Positions 1 through 8,165 of a stretch of DNA of 64,000 nt are shown one piece after another. The stretch is from DYJE01 sp041660385 (GTDB lineage Bacteria; Desulfobacterota; Desulfobacteria; Desulfobacterales; Desulfolunaceae): the NCBI GenBank assembly GCA_041660385.1, contig JBAZWJ010000030.1, positions 1-64,000 on the forward strand. Direction: 5' to 3'. The first letter of the stretch is position 1. Each line of letters begins with the position of its first letter. A program made the position numbers and the translations under genes. The notes under the pieces are model-generated. The model had not been told where the DNA came from. It saw only the letters and a list, made by a program, of their open reading frames with translations, and ran no database searches.

Positions 1-83
1 CCATGGGCAGCTATCGTTGGTCCACCGAATCAGTGGCCAGAGACAAGCTCTTCTTGAAATACTTGGGAGTGGACACCAAATAG
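1..83 (+). CDS. C-terminal tail of an unidentified protein, truncated by the window edge
   Basis: An open frame runs in from the left edge and ends at a TAG at 81-83. About 26 readable residues (ending YLGVDTK) remain. They match no family I can name; the tail of a transposase or a mobile-element protein is possible but unsupported. The stretch from 84 to 259 has no obvious gene and presumably carries the promoter of the toxin-antitoxin pair. Confidence 0.2.
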   Translation, partial: MGSYRWSTESVARDKLFLKYLGVDTK

Positions 84-259
84 TGTGCGCTTTATACGAC
101 TTTCAGGATAAAACAAAAGCAGACAATATCGACATATTTACGAACCAGGTTCCTACTCTACCCTGAACTTGTCCCCATGTAAATTAGAATATATTGTTGC
201 TTTTGTGATCGTTTAAAATTAATATGAATACAAACGAACACACCATGGGAGGCAGTCTA

Positions 260-505
260 ATGTCAAAAACAATAACTCTGAGACTTTCCGAAGAAGAATA
301 TATTCTTTATGCAAAAGCAGCAGAGGCCGTGAAACGGCCGATATCCAATCTTATTAATTATCTGGCTTTACAGAAATTAGAAGAGGATCTTTTTGTTGAT
401 CAAATAGAGATGGATGAAATTCTTGGGAATAAAAATTTAGTAGAATCCCTGAAAAGCGGTTCTAATGATGCGAAAATGCGAAAAGGTGTCTTTGTAGATG
501 TTTAG
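260..505 (+). CDS. Ribbon-helix-helix type antitoxin of a type II toxin-antitoxin pair
   Basis: Small protein of 81 residues. Its N-terminus (SKTITLRLSEEEY) has the beta-strand-then-helix pattern of ribbon-helix-helix (CopG/RelB-like) DNA-binding antitoxins, and the acidic C-terminal half would wrap the toxin. I chose the ATG at 260 because GGGAGG lies about 9 nt upstream; an in-frame ATG at 224 has no ribosome binding site. The stop overlaps the next gene by 8 bp, typical of translationally coupled toxin-antitoxin operons. By family behaviour it should repress its own promoter in the 84-259 region. Confidence 0.75.
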   Translation: MSKTITLRLSEEEYILYAKAAEAVKRPISNLINYLALQKLEEDLFVDQIEMDEILGNKNLVESLKSGSNDAKMRKGVFVDV

Positions 506-779
506 AATATTTGAAACTGAGACTTTTATAACTTCGCTTGAACAAGACTTTGAAGGGCAAAAAGATAAAATCAAAGCGAAACTTCGGAATCACGTTTACA
601 AACAACTTAAAGAATCACCATCATTTGGCCCCAATATTAAAAAATTACGAAACTGGGACCCTCCAACATGGAGATACAGAATTGGTTCTTATCGATTCTT
701 TTATGAGATTGATAATGAAAATAGAATTGTGTCTATGATTCTATCTGAACACAGGGGCAGTTCTTATAAAAAAAAATAG
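498..779 (+). CDS. RelE/ParE-superfamily toxin
   Basis: 93-residue basic protein with the compact alpha/beta pattern of RelE/ParE toxins: an N-terminal strand (FRIFETETF), two helices, then the core strands around LRNWDPPTWRYRIGSYRFFYEI with the conserved R-x-R-x-G-x-Y-R signature near residues 59-65. Family members are ribosome-dependent mRNA endonucleases or gyrase poisons; RYRIGSYR and the aromatic strand favour the RelE side. It overlaps the antitoxin gene by 8 bp and looks intact. The genes downstream are unrelated and on the opposite strand, so this is a free-standing module. Confidence 0.8.
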   Translation: MFRIFETETFITSLEQDFEGQKDKIKAKLRNHVYKQLKESPSFGPNIKKLRNWDPPTWRYRIGSYRFFYEIDNENRIVSMILSEHRGSSYKKK

Positions 780-888
780 TAATGGGGTCGGGCTGGGGCA
801 TTGGGGTCGCATCATTAATCTTGGCAAATCAAGATAAAATCCCAGATGCCGCATTGCCTTCCTCCCTCTTCAGTTGTCCGACGTACTC

Positions 889-3198
889 TCAATCCTTCGA
901 AAGAGACATAAGAGCCTCCCGGACTTTGGTGGCAAGGTCTTTTGTGGAGAAGGGCTTCTGAATGAAATAAACCCTTTCGTCCAAAATCCCCTGGTGAGCG
1001 ATGATATCAGCGGTGTAGCCGGACATGAACAACCGTTTGATGTCCGGGTAAAGGACCAGGAGGCTTTGGGCCAGATCCCTTCCGCTCATTTCAGGCATGA
1101 TGACATCGGTGAGGAGCAGATGAATTTCACCCGCTTGCTCTCTGGCCAAGTGCATGGCTTGCCCCGGTGTGTTTGCCGCCAGCACGGTATAACCCAGTTT
1201 TTCGAGTATAATCGAGGTCATTTTTAGAATACCAGGTTCGTCCTCCACCAGCAGAATAGTTTCATGACCCCGCTCAATAGGTTTCACTGGAGCAGCACTC
1301 CCCATCTTTTCTTTCCCGTCCCTATCGACCTTGAGCACAAAACGGGGCAGATAGATCGTGAAGGTTGTTCCTTTTTCAGGCTCGCTGTAAACATTGATGA
1401 AACCGTTGTTCTGTTTAACAGCGCCGTACACCGTGGCGAGGCCGAGTCCGGTTCCTTCACCCACGCCTTTGGTGGTGAAGAACGGTTCGAAGATGTTGGA
1501 CAGCATCTCTTTGTTCATGCCTTTGCCGGTGTCGCTGACGGCTATCCACACGTACTCTCCGGCCACAAAACCTGGGTGATTGGCACAGTATTCCTCATCG
1601 AAGGTGTTTCTCCCTGTTGCAACGGCTATGTTACCGATGCTTTCTTGTATAGCGTCCCTTGCATTGACACACAGGTTAGCCAGAATCTGATCCATCTGGG
1701 ACGGGTCCATACTGATCGACCATAGATTCGCTCCCGGCTGCCAAGAGAGAGATATATTCTCTCCGATAAGCCGTCGCAGCATCGTGAGCATCCCCTCAAC
1801 GGTGTCATTCAGATCCAGGACTTTGGGCGCGATGGTCTGCTTGCGGGCAAACGCCAGCAATTGCCGTGTAATATCTGCGGAACGTCGGGCAGCCTTACGG
1901 ATTTCTTCTAGGTGAACAAACAGCGGATGTGAAGGGTCCAATTCGTCTTGAGCAATCTCCACGTGCCCAAGGATCACGCTGAGCATGTTGTTAAAATCGT
2001 GGGCCACTCCCCCAGCCAGCCGCCCCACAGACTCCATCTTCTGGGCTTGGGTCAGCTGTGCATGAAGCCTCTCCCGCTCTGCTTCATTATGCTTATACTC
2101 AGTGATATCTCTGAATTCGACAGTTCTGACTTGCCGCCCTTTATACGGTATATTTCGCCCTTCAAGCCGAAGAGGGTACTCCTCGCCATTTTTCCGTATT
2201 CCCATAGCCTCATAGGGTTTTTCATATCCAGATACTATGTGGCGTTTGACCAGGTTCCTGGAGCCTGGGGCTAAAAGTAACATTCCATCCATACCAATGA
2301 TTTCTTCGATAGAATAGCCTGTGATAGTTGAAAGCCCCTGGTTACACTCTAAAATCAGCCCATTGTCATGGATAGCAATACCTCCAAATGAGGCATTGTG
2401 TAAGGCTCTGAAACGTTCCTCACTTTCTTTGAGGTTTTCTTCTGCCTGCTTGATCTCGGTGATATCGATGGTGTATCCCGCTAAAAGGGTTGCATCGCCT
2501 TTGACAATCGGGAATTTGATTGAGGTATAACTGCGGCCATTCAACTCCTCATCTATTTTCAGCACCTCACGATTGGACACCACGGTCCAGTCGTCGACGG
2601 TCATTGATGCGGCCAGATCGGGAGGGAACAGGTCCTCCATGGTCTTGCCCACCATATCCGAACCTGAAACGCCGATCATCTGTTTATAATTTTCACTGGC
2701 CTGAAGCACTCGACTCTCGGTGGGGGTCACTGTTTTGATGTAAGCGTATACAGGTGAGTGCTTCATAAACAGCGAGAACAACTCGTTGCTCTCCCGAAGG
2801 GCTTCCTCCGCCCGTTTGCGATCAGTGATATCGATAAATGTGCAGACCACGTGCCCTAACGTTCCATCGCCATTGAACTTGGGTTCGGCATCCACCAGCA
2901 ACCAGACTCGGTCACAGGTCATGGGCCGGTAAACACCCATGACCACATTCCGAACAGGTTGACCTGTGGCAATAACAGTAGGGACAGGATGGGACTGTCC
3001 CGGGAAGGGAGATCCATCTTCGTGAATCACATTCCAGTCTGGATCGAATGACGTTTTTCCCATCAGCTGGTCGTAACTGAGTCCCAGAAGTTCCAGAGCT
3101 TTTGGATTGCATAACACGATTTCGGCTTTCCGACTTTGTATCAGCACTCCGACAGGCATATCCAGAACCAGAGACCTGAATTTCTCATCACTCTGCAT
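889..3198 (-). CDS. PAS-domain hybrid sensor histidine kinase with C-terminal receiver
   Basis: 769-residue soluble kinase without membrane segments. Three PAS-type sensor regions lie at about 1-128, 135-252 and 255-370. The dimerisation/phosphoacceptor helix is at about 385-450, with H400 in the box GGVAHDFNN. The ATPase domain (about 495-620) shows the N box around NLCVNARDAI, the G1 box DTGKGM and the G2 box GEGTGLGLA. The receiver domain (about 645-765) has its phosphoacceptor at D698 (LLLTDVIMP) and the conserved K748. GGAG lies 7 nt before the start. This architecture usually passes phosphate through the receiver to a separate Hpt protein or acts on its own receiver. No partner regulator is adjacent, so the output is unknown. 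Confidence 0.92.
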   Translation of the reverse strand: MQSDEKFRSLVLDMPVGVLIQSRKAEIVLCNPKALELLGLSYDQLMGKTSFDPDWNVIHEDGSPFPGQSHPVPTVIATGQPVRNVVMGVYRPMTCDRVWLLVDAEPKFNGDGTLGHVVCTFIDITDRKRAEEALRESNELFSLFMKHSPVYAYIKTVTPTESRVLQASENYKQMIGVSGSDMVGKTMEDLFPPDLAASMTVDDWTVVSNREVLKIDEELNGRSYTSIKFPIVKGDATLLAGYTIDITEIKQAEENLKESEERFRALHNASFGGIAIHDNGLILECNQGLSTITGYSIEEIIGMDGMLLLAPGSRNLVKRHIVSGYEKPYEAMGIRKNGEEYPLRLEGRNIPYKGRQVRTVEFRDITEYKHNEAERERLHAQLTQAQKMESVGRLAGGVAHDFNNMLSVILGHVEIAQDELDPSHPLFVHLEEIRKAARRSADITRQLLAFARKQTIAPKVLDLNDTVEGMLTMLRRLIGENISLSWQPGANLWSISMDPSQMDQILANLCVNARDAIQESIGNIAVATGRNTFDEEYCANHPGFVAGEYVWIAVSDTGKGMNKEMLSNIFEPFFTTKGVGEGTGLGLATVYGAVKQNNGFINVYSEPEKGTTFTIYLPRFVLKVDRDGKEKMGSAAPVKPIERGHETILLVEDEPGILKMTSIILEKLGYTVLAANTPGQAMHLAREQAGEIHLLLTDVIMPEMSGRDLAQSLLVLYPDIKRLFMSGYTADIIAHQGILDERVYFIQKPFSTKDLATKVREALMSLSKD

Positions 3199-3275
3199 GG
3201 GGCTTCTCCAGTATTAATATCATTAGAGATGTTAAATCGGTGTTTTACTTTTTCTCTGTGGTTAAAACTGATAGG

Positions 3276-3403
3276 CACAATGCCGTTTCCTAAAGGCCGT
3301 AGGGGCAGATTCCAAACCTGCCTTGCCCCATGATCCGCCTCATAATTCCGGGCGGGCTTGGAACCCGCCCCCACAAAACTATTCTTAAGGAAACGGCATT
3401 GTG
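3276..3403. repeat. 128-bp palindromic MITE-like element
   Basis: A 15-bp exact inverted repeat (3276-3290 CACAATGCCGTTTCC and 3389-3403 GGAAACGGCATTGTG) bounds the element. Inside, a second inverted pair (about 3298-3321 and 3350-3373) carries the GTAGGGGC..GGTTCCAA..CCCGCC theme often seen in intergenic repeats of this group. The whole unit could fold into one long hairpin and encodes nothing. It sits in the 515-nt gap between a kinase gene and a permease gene transcribed away from each other. The remainder of that gap, about 3404-3753, shows no gene. Confidence 0.7.
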
Positions 3404-3753
3404 ACTAGACCGCTTTGTTTTTGCGGGCATTCCATCCGGGGCGGGGAAAGCCCTGATCTTGTTAACGAAGCCCCGGAATTGGCAATTATAAGGTTTAGGC
3501 ACTAAAAGAACAACCGTATTGTTTAGCCTGTTTACTATAATTTTAAGTCATGCTCCGCGTCTCAGCCATGTGGAAGAGTGGGGTCGGACCAAATAAGGGC
3601 ACGGCCTTTCGTGCGCCTGCGGATGTGTACTTTAAACTTCATGCTGCAAATGAGCCTATCGTGTTTACAAACGGAAATGGATCATATAAAAATGGAGAAT
3701 CATAATTCATTACCATGACATGCATCATCATTACATTTATTATTAAAGGAAAT

Positions 3754-4911
3754 ATGAAAAACACAACCACCATAGCTCCGCCCCCATGGGACAGGATTTT
3801 TCAGTTTTCAAACCGCCTTCTTGTCTGGGGAATTCTCTGCGGAGTCGTTTTCTTTCTCAAATCTTTTTTCCTTCTGATGTTCATGACCTTCGTCTTCTCC
3901 TATATCCAAACACGAAGCGTCACCCGTTTAAAGCCACTCATAAAAAACAGATCTGCAAGGGTTCTTCTAGTGGCGTTCCTCTTTTTAGGAATCATGACGG
4001 GCATAGGGCTGTTCATCGTTCCAGAAGTTAAAAATCAGACGGAAATGTTCGTTAAACAGTTTGGAACATACGTGGCAAGGGTTGATCAGGAAATCATCTT
4101 CTTAAGTGAACGATATCCCGTTCTCAAAGAGGCGATTCCTCAACTCAAACTAAGCACCACTGACGTTTCAACAGATGCGGCAGCTGCACCACCCGTTTCT
4201 TTTTCCCCCACCACCTCTATATTCCAGGAAATCATAGGAATGGGTGAAGACGCAGAAGGGACTAAGATCACTCAACTTTTTGACAGAGCCCAGAACATAG
4301 GAAAAGGGCTTGTGGCCATTGCCTCAGCCTTTCTGCTGGCCCTTCTTTTTTCCTTTCTCATCGTCTTTGACCTTCCCAGCCTGACCGAGCATGTCCGGTC
4401 CCTGGAACGAACAAGGCTTAAATTCATCTATGAGGAAGTGGCTGACGGGATATACAATTTTTCACGTGTTCTTGGTCAGGCCTTTGAGGCCCAGTTTTTC
4501 ATCGCCCTTTTGAACACCCTGCTCACCGCCATCGGAATTTTTATTATCGGCCTTGGAAATCATGTGGCCTTCCTCTGCATGATCGTTTTTCTTTGCAGCT
4601 TTGTTCCCGTTGTGGGAGTGTTCATCAGCTCGGTCCCCATCTGTCTGATCGCCCTGCAACTCATGGGACTCAAAACCATGTTTTTTGCGATCATCCTGAT
4701 CATCGTTATCCACCTGATCGAAGGGTACATATTGAATCCGAGGATTTACGGATCAAGGATGCGGATCAATCCGGTAATCGTTCTTTTCATTCTGACCATT
4801 GGTGGAAAGCTGTTTCATATCTGGGGCCTTGTTCTTGGAGTGCCTGTTTTCTCCTACATTTCCGGCCACGCCATCCAGCTGCAAAAAGACAAAAACAAGG
4901 ATAAAATCTGA
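3754..4911 (+). CDS. AI-2E family (PerM-like) polytopic membrane transporter
   Basis: 385-residue hydrophobic protein. It has the family layout: two or three membrane helices at the N-terminus, a soluble central segment (about residues 75-185) and a run of helices in the second half. The C-terminal family signature is visible as VVGVFISSVP followed by the GYILNPRIYGSRM region. AI-2E/PerM proteins are proposed exporters of autoinducer-2 or other small molecules, or Na+/H+ antiporters; the substrate cannot be read here. I took the ATG at 3754, which follows AAAGGA by 4 nt, over an in-frame ATG at 3715. It is 1 nt from the next gene, so the two are cotranscribed. Confidence 0.85.
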   Translation: MKNTTTIAPPPWDRIFQFSNRLLVWGILCGVVFFLKSFFLLMFMTFVFSYIQTRSVTRLKPLIKNRSARVLLVAFLFLGIMTGIGLFIVPEVKNQTEMFVKQFGTYVARVDQEIIFLSERYPVLKEAIPQLKLSTTDVSTDAAAAPPVSFSPTTSIFQEIIGMGEDAEGTKITQLFDRAQNIGKGLVAIASAFLLALLFSFLIVFDLPSLTEHVRSLERTRLKFIYEEVADGIYNFSRVLGQAFEAQFFIALLNTLLTAIGIFIIGLGNHVAFLCMIVFLCSFVPVVGVFISSVPICLIALQLMGLKTMFFAIILIIVIHLIEGYILNPRIYGSRMRINPVIVLFILTIGGKLFHIWGLVLGVPVFSYISGHAIQLQKDKNKDKI

Positions 4912-4912
4912 C

Positions 4913-5629
4913 ATGGAAGAAAACAATCCGGAAGTATTTGAAAAATATTTCAACGCCCTGATGGAAATCAGCCGCGCCATTACATCAGACCGTTATCTGG
5001 AAGACATCCTGAAACTGATCGTCATGGTCACCGCCAAAGTTACAGGCGTTGAGGTGTGCTCACTCTGGCTCATCGAAGAAGGGAAAAACGGCAAAACCAT
5101 CCGTTTGAAAACAACCCAGGCCATTGAGCATGAATATGTTCAGGACAGAACCCTTGGAATGGACGAGGGGGTGGTGGGTTATGTGGCTTTTCACAACAAA
5201 CCCCTCATCGTAAAAAACGTTCTTGAAGAACCTCGCTTCAAAGAAAAAGAAATGGCAAAAAAACTAAACCTCGTTTCAATGGTGGGGGTTCCCATGCGTG
5301 TCAAGGAAGGAAACGTCATCGGCGTGCTCAACTGTTTCACCACGGTTCCCCATGATTTCACCGAGCCCGAAGTCAATCTGGTGACCACGGTAGCCAACCA
5401 GGCAGCGGTTGCCATTTTCAACACCAAACTGATGTTCGACGCCCAGGTGATCCGCGAAGAACTGGAAACACGTAAACTTGTGGAACGGGCCAAAGAAATT
5501 CTGATGATGAGAAGGCATATGAGCGGTGAAGATGCCTTTAAATGGATGAGAAAACGGAGCATGGATTCACGTAAATCCATGAGAAATATTGCGGAAGCCT
5601 TAATATTATCGGAAGAAATTTACGAATAA
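4913..5629 (+). CDS. GAF-ANTAR transcription antitermination regulator
   Basis: 238-residue cytoplasmic protein. A GAF sensor domain spans about residues 20-170, and a C-terminal ANTAR RNA-binding domain about 182-235 (RKLVERAKEILMMRR, then MRKRSMDSRKSMRNIAEA). ANTAR proteins bind paired hexaloop hairpins in nascent RNA and stop early termination. The start ATG is 1 nt after the stop of the permease gene, and the next gene begins 10 nt after its stop, so all three probably form one operon. The GAF ligand is unknown; a small molecule or redox signal is usual. Its RNA targets are not evident from this window. Confidence 0.9.
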   Translation: MEENNPEVFEKYFNALMEISRAITSDRYLEDILKLIVMVTAKVTGVEVCSLWLIEEGKNGKTIRLKTTQAIEHEYVQDRTLGMDEGVVGYVAFHNKPLIVKNVLEEPRFKEKEMAKKLNLVSMVGVPMRVKEGNVIGVLNCFTTVPHDFTEPEVNLVTTVANQAAVAIFNTKLMFDAQVIREELETRKLVERAKEILMMRRHMSGEDAFKWMRKRSMDSRKSMRNIAEALILSEEIYE

Positions 5630-5639
5630 GGAGAAAGCC

Positions 5640-6653
5640 ATGAAACACATGCGTCCATCACCTGCCTTATCCCTCTTCATTCTGATCGCAACACTACCCT
5701 TTATCGCCGCCCCCACATTGAACGAACGGGGAGTTCCCGCTTCGGTCCAGTATGTCCTTGAGCTTGACGGAGCCATGGCAGGGTATCTCGCCAGTGCCGA
5801 AGGGGGCAACCTTTACGGAGAGGTGGTCAATGAGAAAATCGGCACGGACCGCATCCAGCGAAAGCATATTGCCCGAGCGAAATATGAAGACCTTACCATC
5901 ACCTGCGGTGCAGCGATGGGTTCGGAATTATACGACTGGATCAAGGGAACGCTAACCGGAAACGGCCCACGAAAAAACGGGGCTGTGGTTATGATAGACC
6001 ACAGTGGTCAGGTGCTCAACAGACTTAATTTTTACAACGCCATAATCAAGGAAGTCAGTTTCCCTGTTTTTGATTCTTCAAGCAAAGAAGCCGGGAAAAT
6101 CACCCTGAAACTATCCTGCGGCTACACCCAGCGGAGTTATCCCGGCGGTTCAGTTTCAATGAATGCATTCTCTCAGCAACAAAAACGCTGGCAGCTGTGC
6201 AATTTCCAGCTTAAAATCGACGGTCTTGATCAAGCGGTGGCAAGGGCCAGTAAAATTGAAGTCCTCACCATAACCCAGCGCGTATCCCAGGATGCGATTG
6301 GTAATGCAAAGGGATACAATGTGGAGCCTACATTCATCGAAGTCTCTCATCTCACGGTTACCGTCCCTGACGATTATTCCGATTCGTTCAGACAGTGGAT
6401 GGATAATATTGTTATCAACGGAAACAGCGGCGATGAAAGAGCTGGGGTCATAGATGTTCTGGCCCCCAACAAGACGGATATCCTTTTTTCTCTTACCTTA
6501 TCCAATCTTGGGCTCTTCAAACTCTCACCTGACCAGTCTGAAGCAGCAAAGTCAGGTATTCGGAGAATCAAAGCCGATATGTACTGCGAAGATGTGGATT
6601 TCATTTACATGGAAGGCGCAAATACGGCAGACAGTTCACGTAAAAGCGGATGA
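5640..6653 (+). CDS. Exported protein with two phage tail-tube (T4 gp19-like) domains
   Basis: 337 residues with a good AAGGAG ribosome binding site. An N-terminal hydrophobic segment (about residues 9-24, LSLFILIATLPFIAA) looks like a signal peptide or membrane anchor. Two similar halves follow. The first (about 32-165) contains VLELDGAMAG, LYDWIKGTLTGNGPRKNG and NFYNAIIKEVSFP, the order seen in gp19/Hcp-like tail-tube proteins. The second (about 183-325) repeats the plan: FQLKIDGLD, FRQWMDNIVINGNSGDERAG and TLSNLGLFKLSPD. Tail-tube proteins normally lack signal peptides and build the inner tube of contractile injection systems. No sheath, baseplate or ATPase gene is nearby. The domain call is by motif recognition only. 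Confidence 0.6.
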   Translation: MKHMRPSPALSLFILIATLPFIAAPTLNERGVPASVQYVLELDGAMAGYLASAEGGNLYGEVVNEKIGTDRIQRKHIARAKYEDLTITCGAAMGSELYDWIKGTLTGNGPRKNGAVVMIDHSGQVLNRLNFYNAIIKEVSFPVFDSSSKEAGKITLKLSCGYTQRSYPGGSVSMNAFSQQQKRWQLCNFQLKIDGLDQAVARASKIEVLTITQRVSQDAIGNAKGYNVEPTFIEVSHLTVTVPDDYSDSFRQWMDNIVINGNSGDERAGVIDVLAPNKTDILFSLTLSNLGLFKLSPDQSEAAKSGIRRIKADMYCEDVDFIYMEGANTADSSRKSG

Positions 6654-6787
6654 TCGTCATTCCCTTACGTCATATTCAGCCCGGTAAATAAATCGGCAAA
6701 CATGGCCGTAGGGAGGGCTTTCGCCCGCATGGCTGCCGGGATGTATTTTATTGCCGGGTTAATATTTGAATTGCAACGATCCCAGGA

Positions 6788-6819
6788 CGGTTGAAATCTA
6801 ACATTCAACCGTTTTTTTT
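6788..6819 (+). terminator. Rho-independent terminator after the permease-ANTAR-tail-tube operon
   Basis: Stem CGGTTGAA / TTCAACCG (6788-6795 with 6804-6811), an 8-nt loop, then eight T residues. It lies just ahead of the ECF sigma gene, so it separates the two operons. Because the sigma gene starts only about 20 nt later, its promoter would have to overlap the hairpin or lie upstream of it; part of the sigma expression may be read-through. Confidence 0.75.
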
Positions 6820-6838
6820 CGAAACTTTTTTGCAAATC

Positions 6839-7432
6839 ATGGGTTTAAATGAAGTAATGGGGCAGGATAATGAAATAGAACTGATGCTGATGTTTTCAAA
6901 AGGTGACGAAAATGCCTTTCGGGCACTTTATCTGGCTTACAGAAAAAAAATCATAACGTATTGTTATCGTTTTTTTTTCGACCAGGAAATTGCAGAAGAG
7001 CTCAGTCAGGAAATCTTTTTGAAGGTCTATAAAGCCGGTTCAAGGTACAAACCCACAGCCCGGTTTTCGACCTGGATTTTCAAGATAGCCACCCATGCCT
7101 GTCTGAACGAGTTGAGGCGGGGAAAATACAGAACACGTATCGATTCCATTGATTCTGAAGATGATATGGCAGGACGAGAGATCAAAGACGAGAGCGACAA
7201 CGCCCATGAAAGGATTGAAGCCATGGAGCGGAAAAAACGAATCAGTCAGGCTCTTCGATCTCTTCCCGGTAACCAGCGGGCCGCCTTGTTGTTGAGAGAG
7301 TACCACGGGTTTTCTTATAAAGAGATCGGGGATCAGCTGAACGCCACCGAATCCGGCATCAAATCCCTGATCCACCGGGGGAGGGAAAACCTGAGAAACG
7401 AGCTACACGATGAATTCGGGGAGGATTCATGA
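6839..7432 (+). CDS. ECF-type RNA polymerase sigma factor
   Basis: About 197 residues with the two domains of extracytoplasmic-function sigma factors. Region 2 runs from FRALYLAYRKKIITYCYRFF through AEELSQEIFLKVYK to RFSTWIFKIATHACLNELRR. Region 4 runs from LRSLPGNQRAALLLREYHGFSYKEIGDQL to SGIKSLIHRGRENLR. The start is uncertain: in-frame ATGs lie at 6791, 6839 and 6854, none with a strong ribosome binding site, and 6791 would lie inside the terminator hairpin. The stop overlaps the anti-sigma start by 4 bp (ATGA). Such operons usually respond to envelope or redox stress and are autoregulated. Confidence 0.88.
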   Translation: MGLNEVMGQDNEIELMLMFSKGDENAFRALYLAYRKKIITYCYRFFFDQEIAEELSQEIFLKVYKAGSRYKPTARFSTWIFKIATHACLNELRRGKYRTRIDSIDSEDDMAGREIKDESDNAHERIEAMERKKRISQALRSLPGNQRAALLLREYHGFSYKEIGDQLNATESGIKSLIHRGRENLRNELHDEFGEDS

Positions 7433-7899
7433 AAAAAACATGCCCGCACTGCGATTTGCTCGATCCTTTCATGGATGGAGAACTGCCGGAAGACCGAATC
7501 CGGTTTATCGAACATCACCTGAGCATCTGCCAGATATGCACCGATGAACTCCATTCTCTTCAAACGTTGAAAGGGCTGCTTCATGAGCTGGACGACGTCC
7601 CTGTGAGTATGGATTTTGATCGGAATTTCTGGAAGAAAGTCGATGAATACGAAGGAAAAAGGCTGCCAGCCTTATTTGGGGGATGGTTCGCAAGGAGATG
7701 GCGCTTTGGGATAGCCCCTCTCCTTGCCACCTTCATCCTGGTCATTGGAGTAGTTACCCTGGTGAGAAACACTCAAAACATTCCGGTCAATGACACCCTG
7801 CTTGTGGAACAGTTAGATCTTTACCAGGATTATGACGTGGTGAACAATCTGGATGTTCTTGAGCAACTGGCCAGGGAAGGTGTTGCGGGTGATCTGTAA
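7429..7899 (+). CDS. Membrane-anchored zinc anti-sigma factor (ZAS type)
   Basis: 156 residues. The N-terminal part carries the zinc-binding pattern H-x3-C-x2-C (HHLSICQIC, about residues 29-36) preceded by HCDLLDPFMDGEL, typical of anti-sigma factors with a zf-HC2 fold. One membrane helix (about 91-107, IAPLLATFILVIGVVTLV) is followed by a short acidic extracytoplasmic tail of about 45 residues. By family behaviour it holds the upstream ECF sigma factor inactive until an envelope signal releases it. Its tail (NNLDVLEQLA) resembles the C-terminal end of the next small protein, suggesting that they share a binding surface. Confidence 0.85.
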   Translation: MKKTCPHCDLLDPFMDGELPEDRIRFIEHHLSICQICTDELHSLQTLKGLLHELDDVPVSMDFDRNFWKKVDEYEGKRLPALFGGWFARRWRFGIAPLLATFILVIGVVTLVRNTQNIPVNDTLLVEQLDLYQDYDVVNNLDVLEQLAREGVAGDL

Positions 7900-8165
7900 T
7901 GATAGGGAGACAACTTGCTGTAATCCTTGTTATTCTATTTTTTATGACTTCAGGTGCTTACCCAGGAAATAGCTTGGACAGGCAGACAACCAAGCCTATG
8001 CCTGAAAAAAAACAGACCCGTGACAAAAAAGAGAAACGAGGCGAAGACAAAGTTCTTGACAAAGACGTGGCAGCAGAACTTGAAATGCTGAAACTTATGG
8101 ATATGCTTGAACATATCGATCTTCTTGACGATATGGCCGTGTTAGGTGGGGGGGAATCTAAATGA
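7899..8165 (+). CDS. Small exported protein in the ECF sigma operon, function unknown
   Basis: 88 residues. An N-terminal hydrophobic stretch (LAVILVILFFMTSGAYPG) is a probable signal peptide; a charged Lys/Glu/Asp linker follows, and then a leucine- and methionine-rich helix (ELEMLKLMDMLEHIDLLDDM). I recognise no family. It overlaps the anti-sigma gene by 1 bp and the following gene by 4 bp, so it is part of the operon. The C-terminal helix resembles the tail of the anti-sigma factor. A periplasmic modulator of the anti-sigma factor is a reasonable guess, not a demonstrated role. Confidence 0.65.
   Translation: MIGRQLAVILVILFFMTSGAYPGNSLDRQTTKPMPEKKQTRDKKEKRGEDKVLDKDVAAELEMLKLMDMLEHIDLLDDMAVLGGGESK

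Noticed and set aside
783..812. GGGGTCGG motifs as a mark of a REP-associated transposase
   Set aside because: Similar short motifs occur at 783 and 3579, but no transposase frame or paired hairpin is present.
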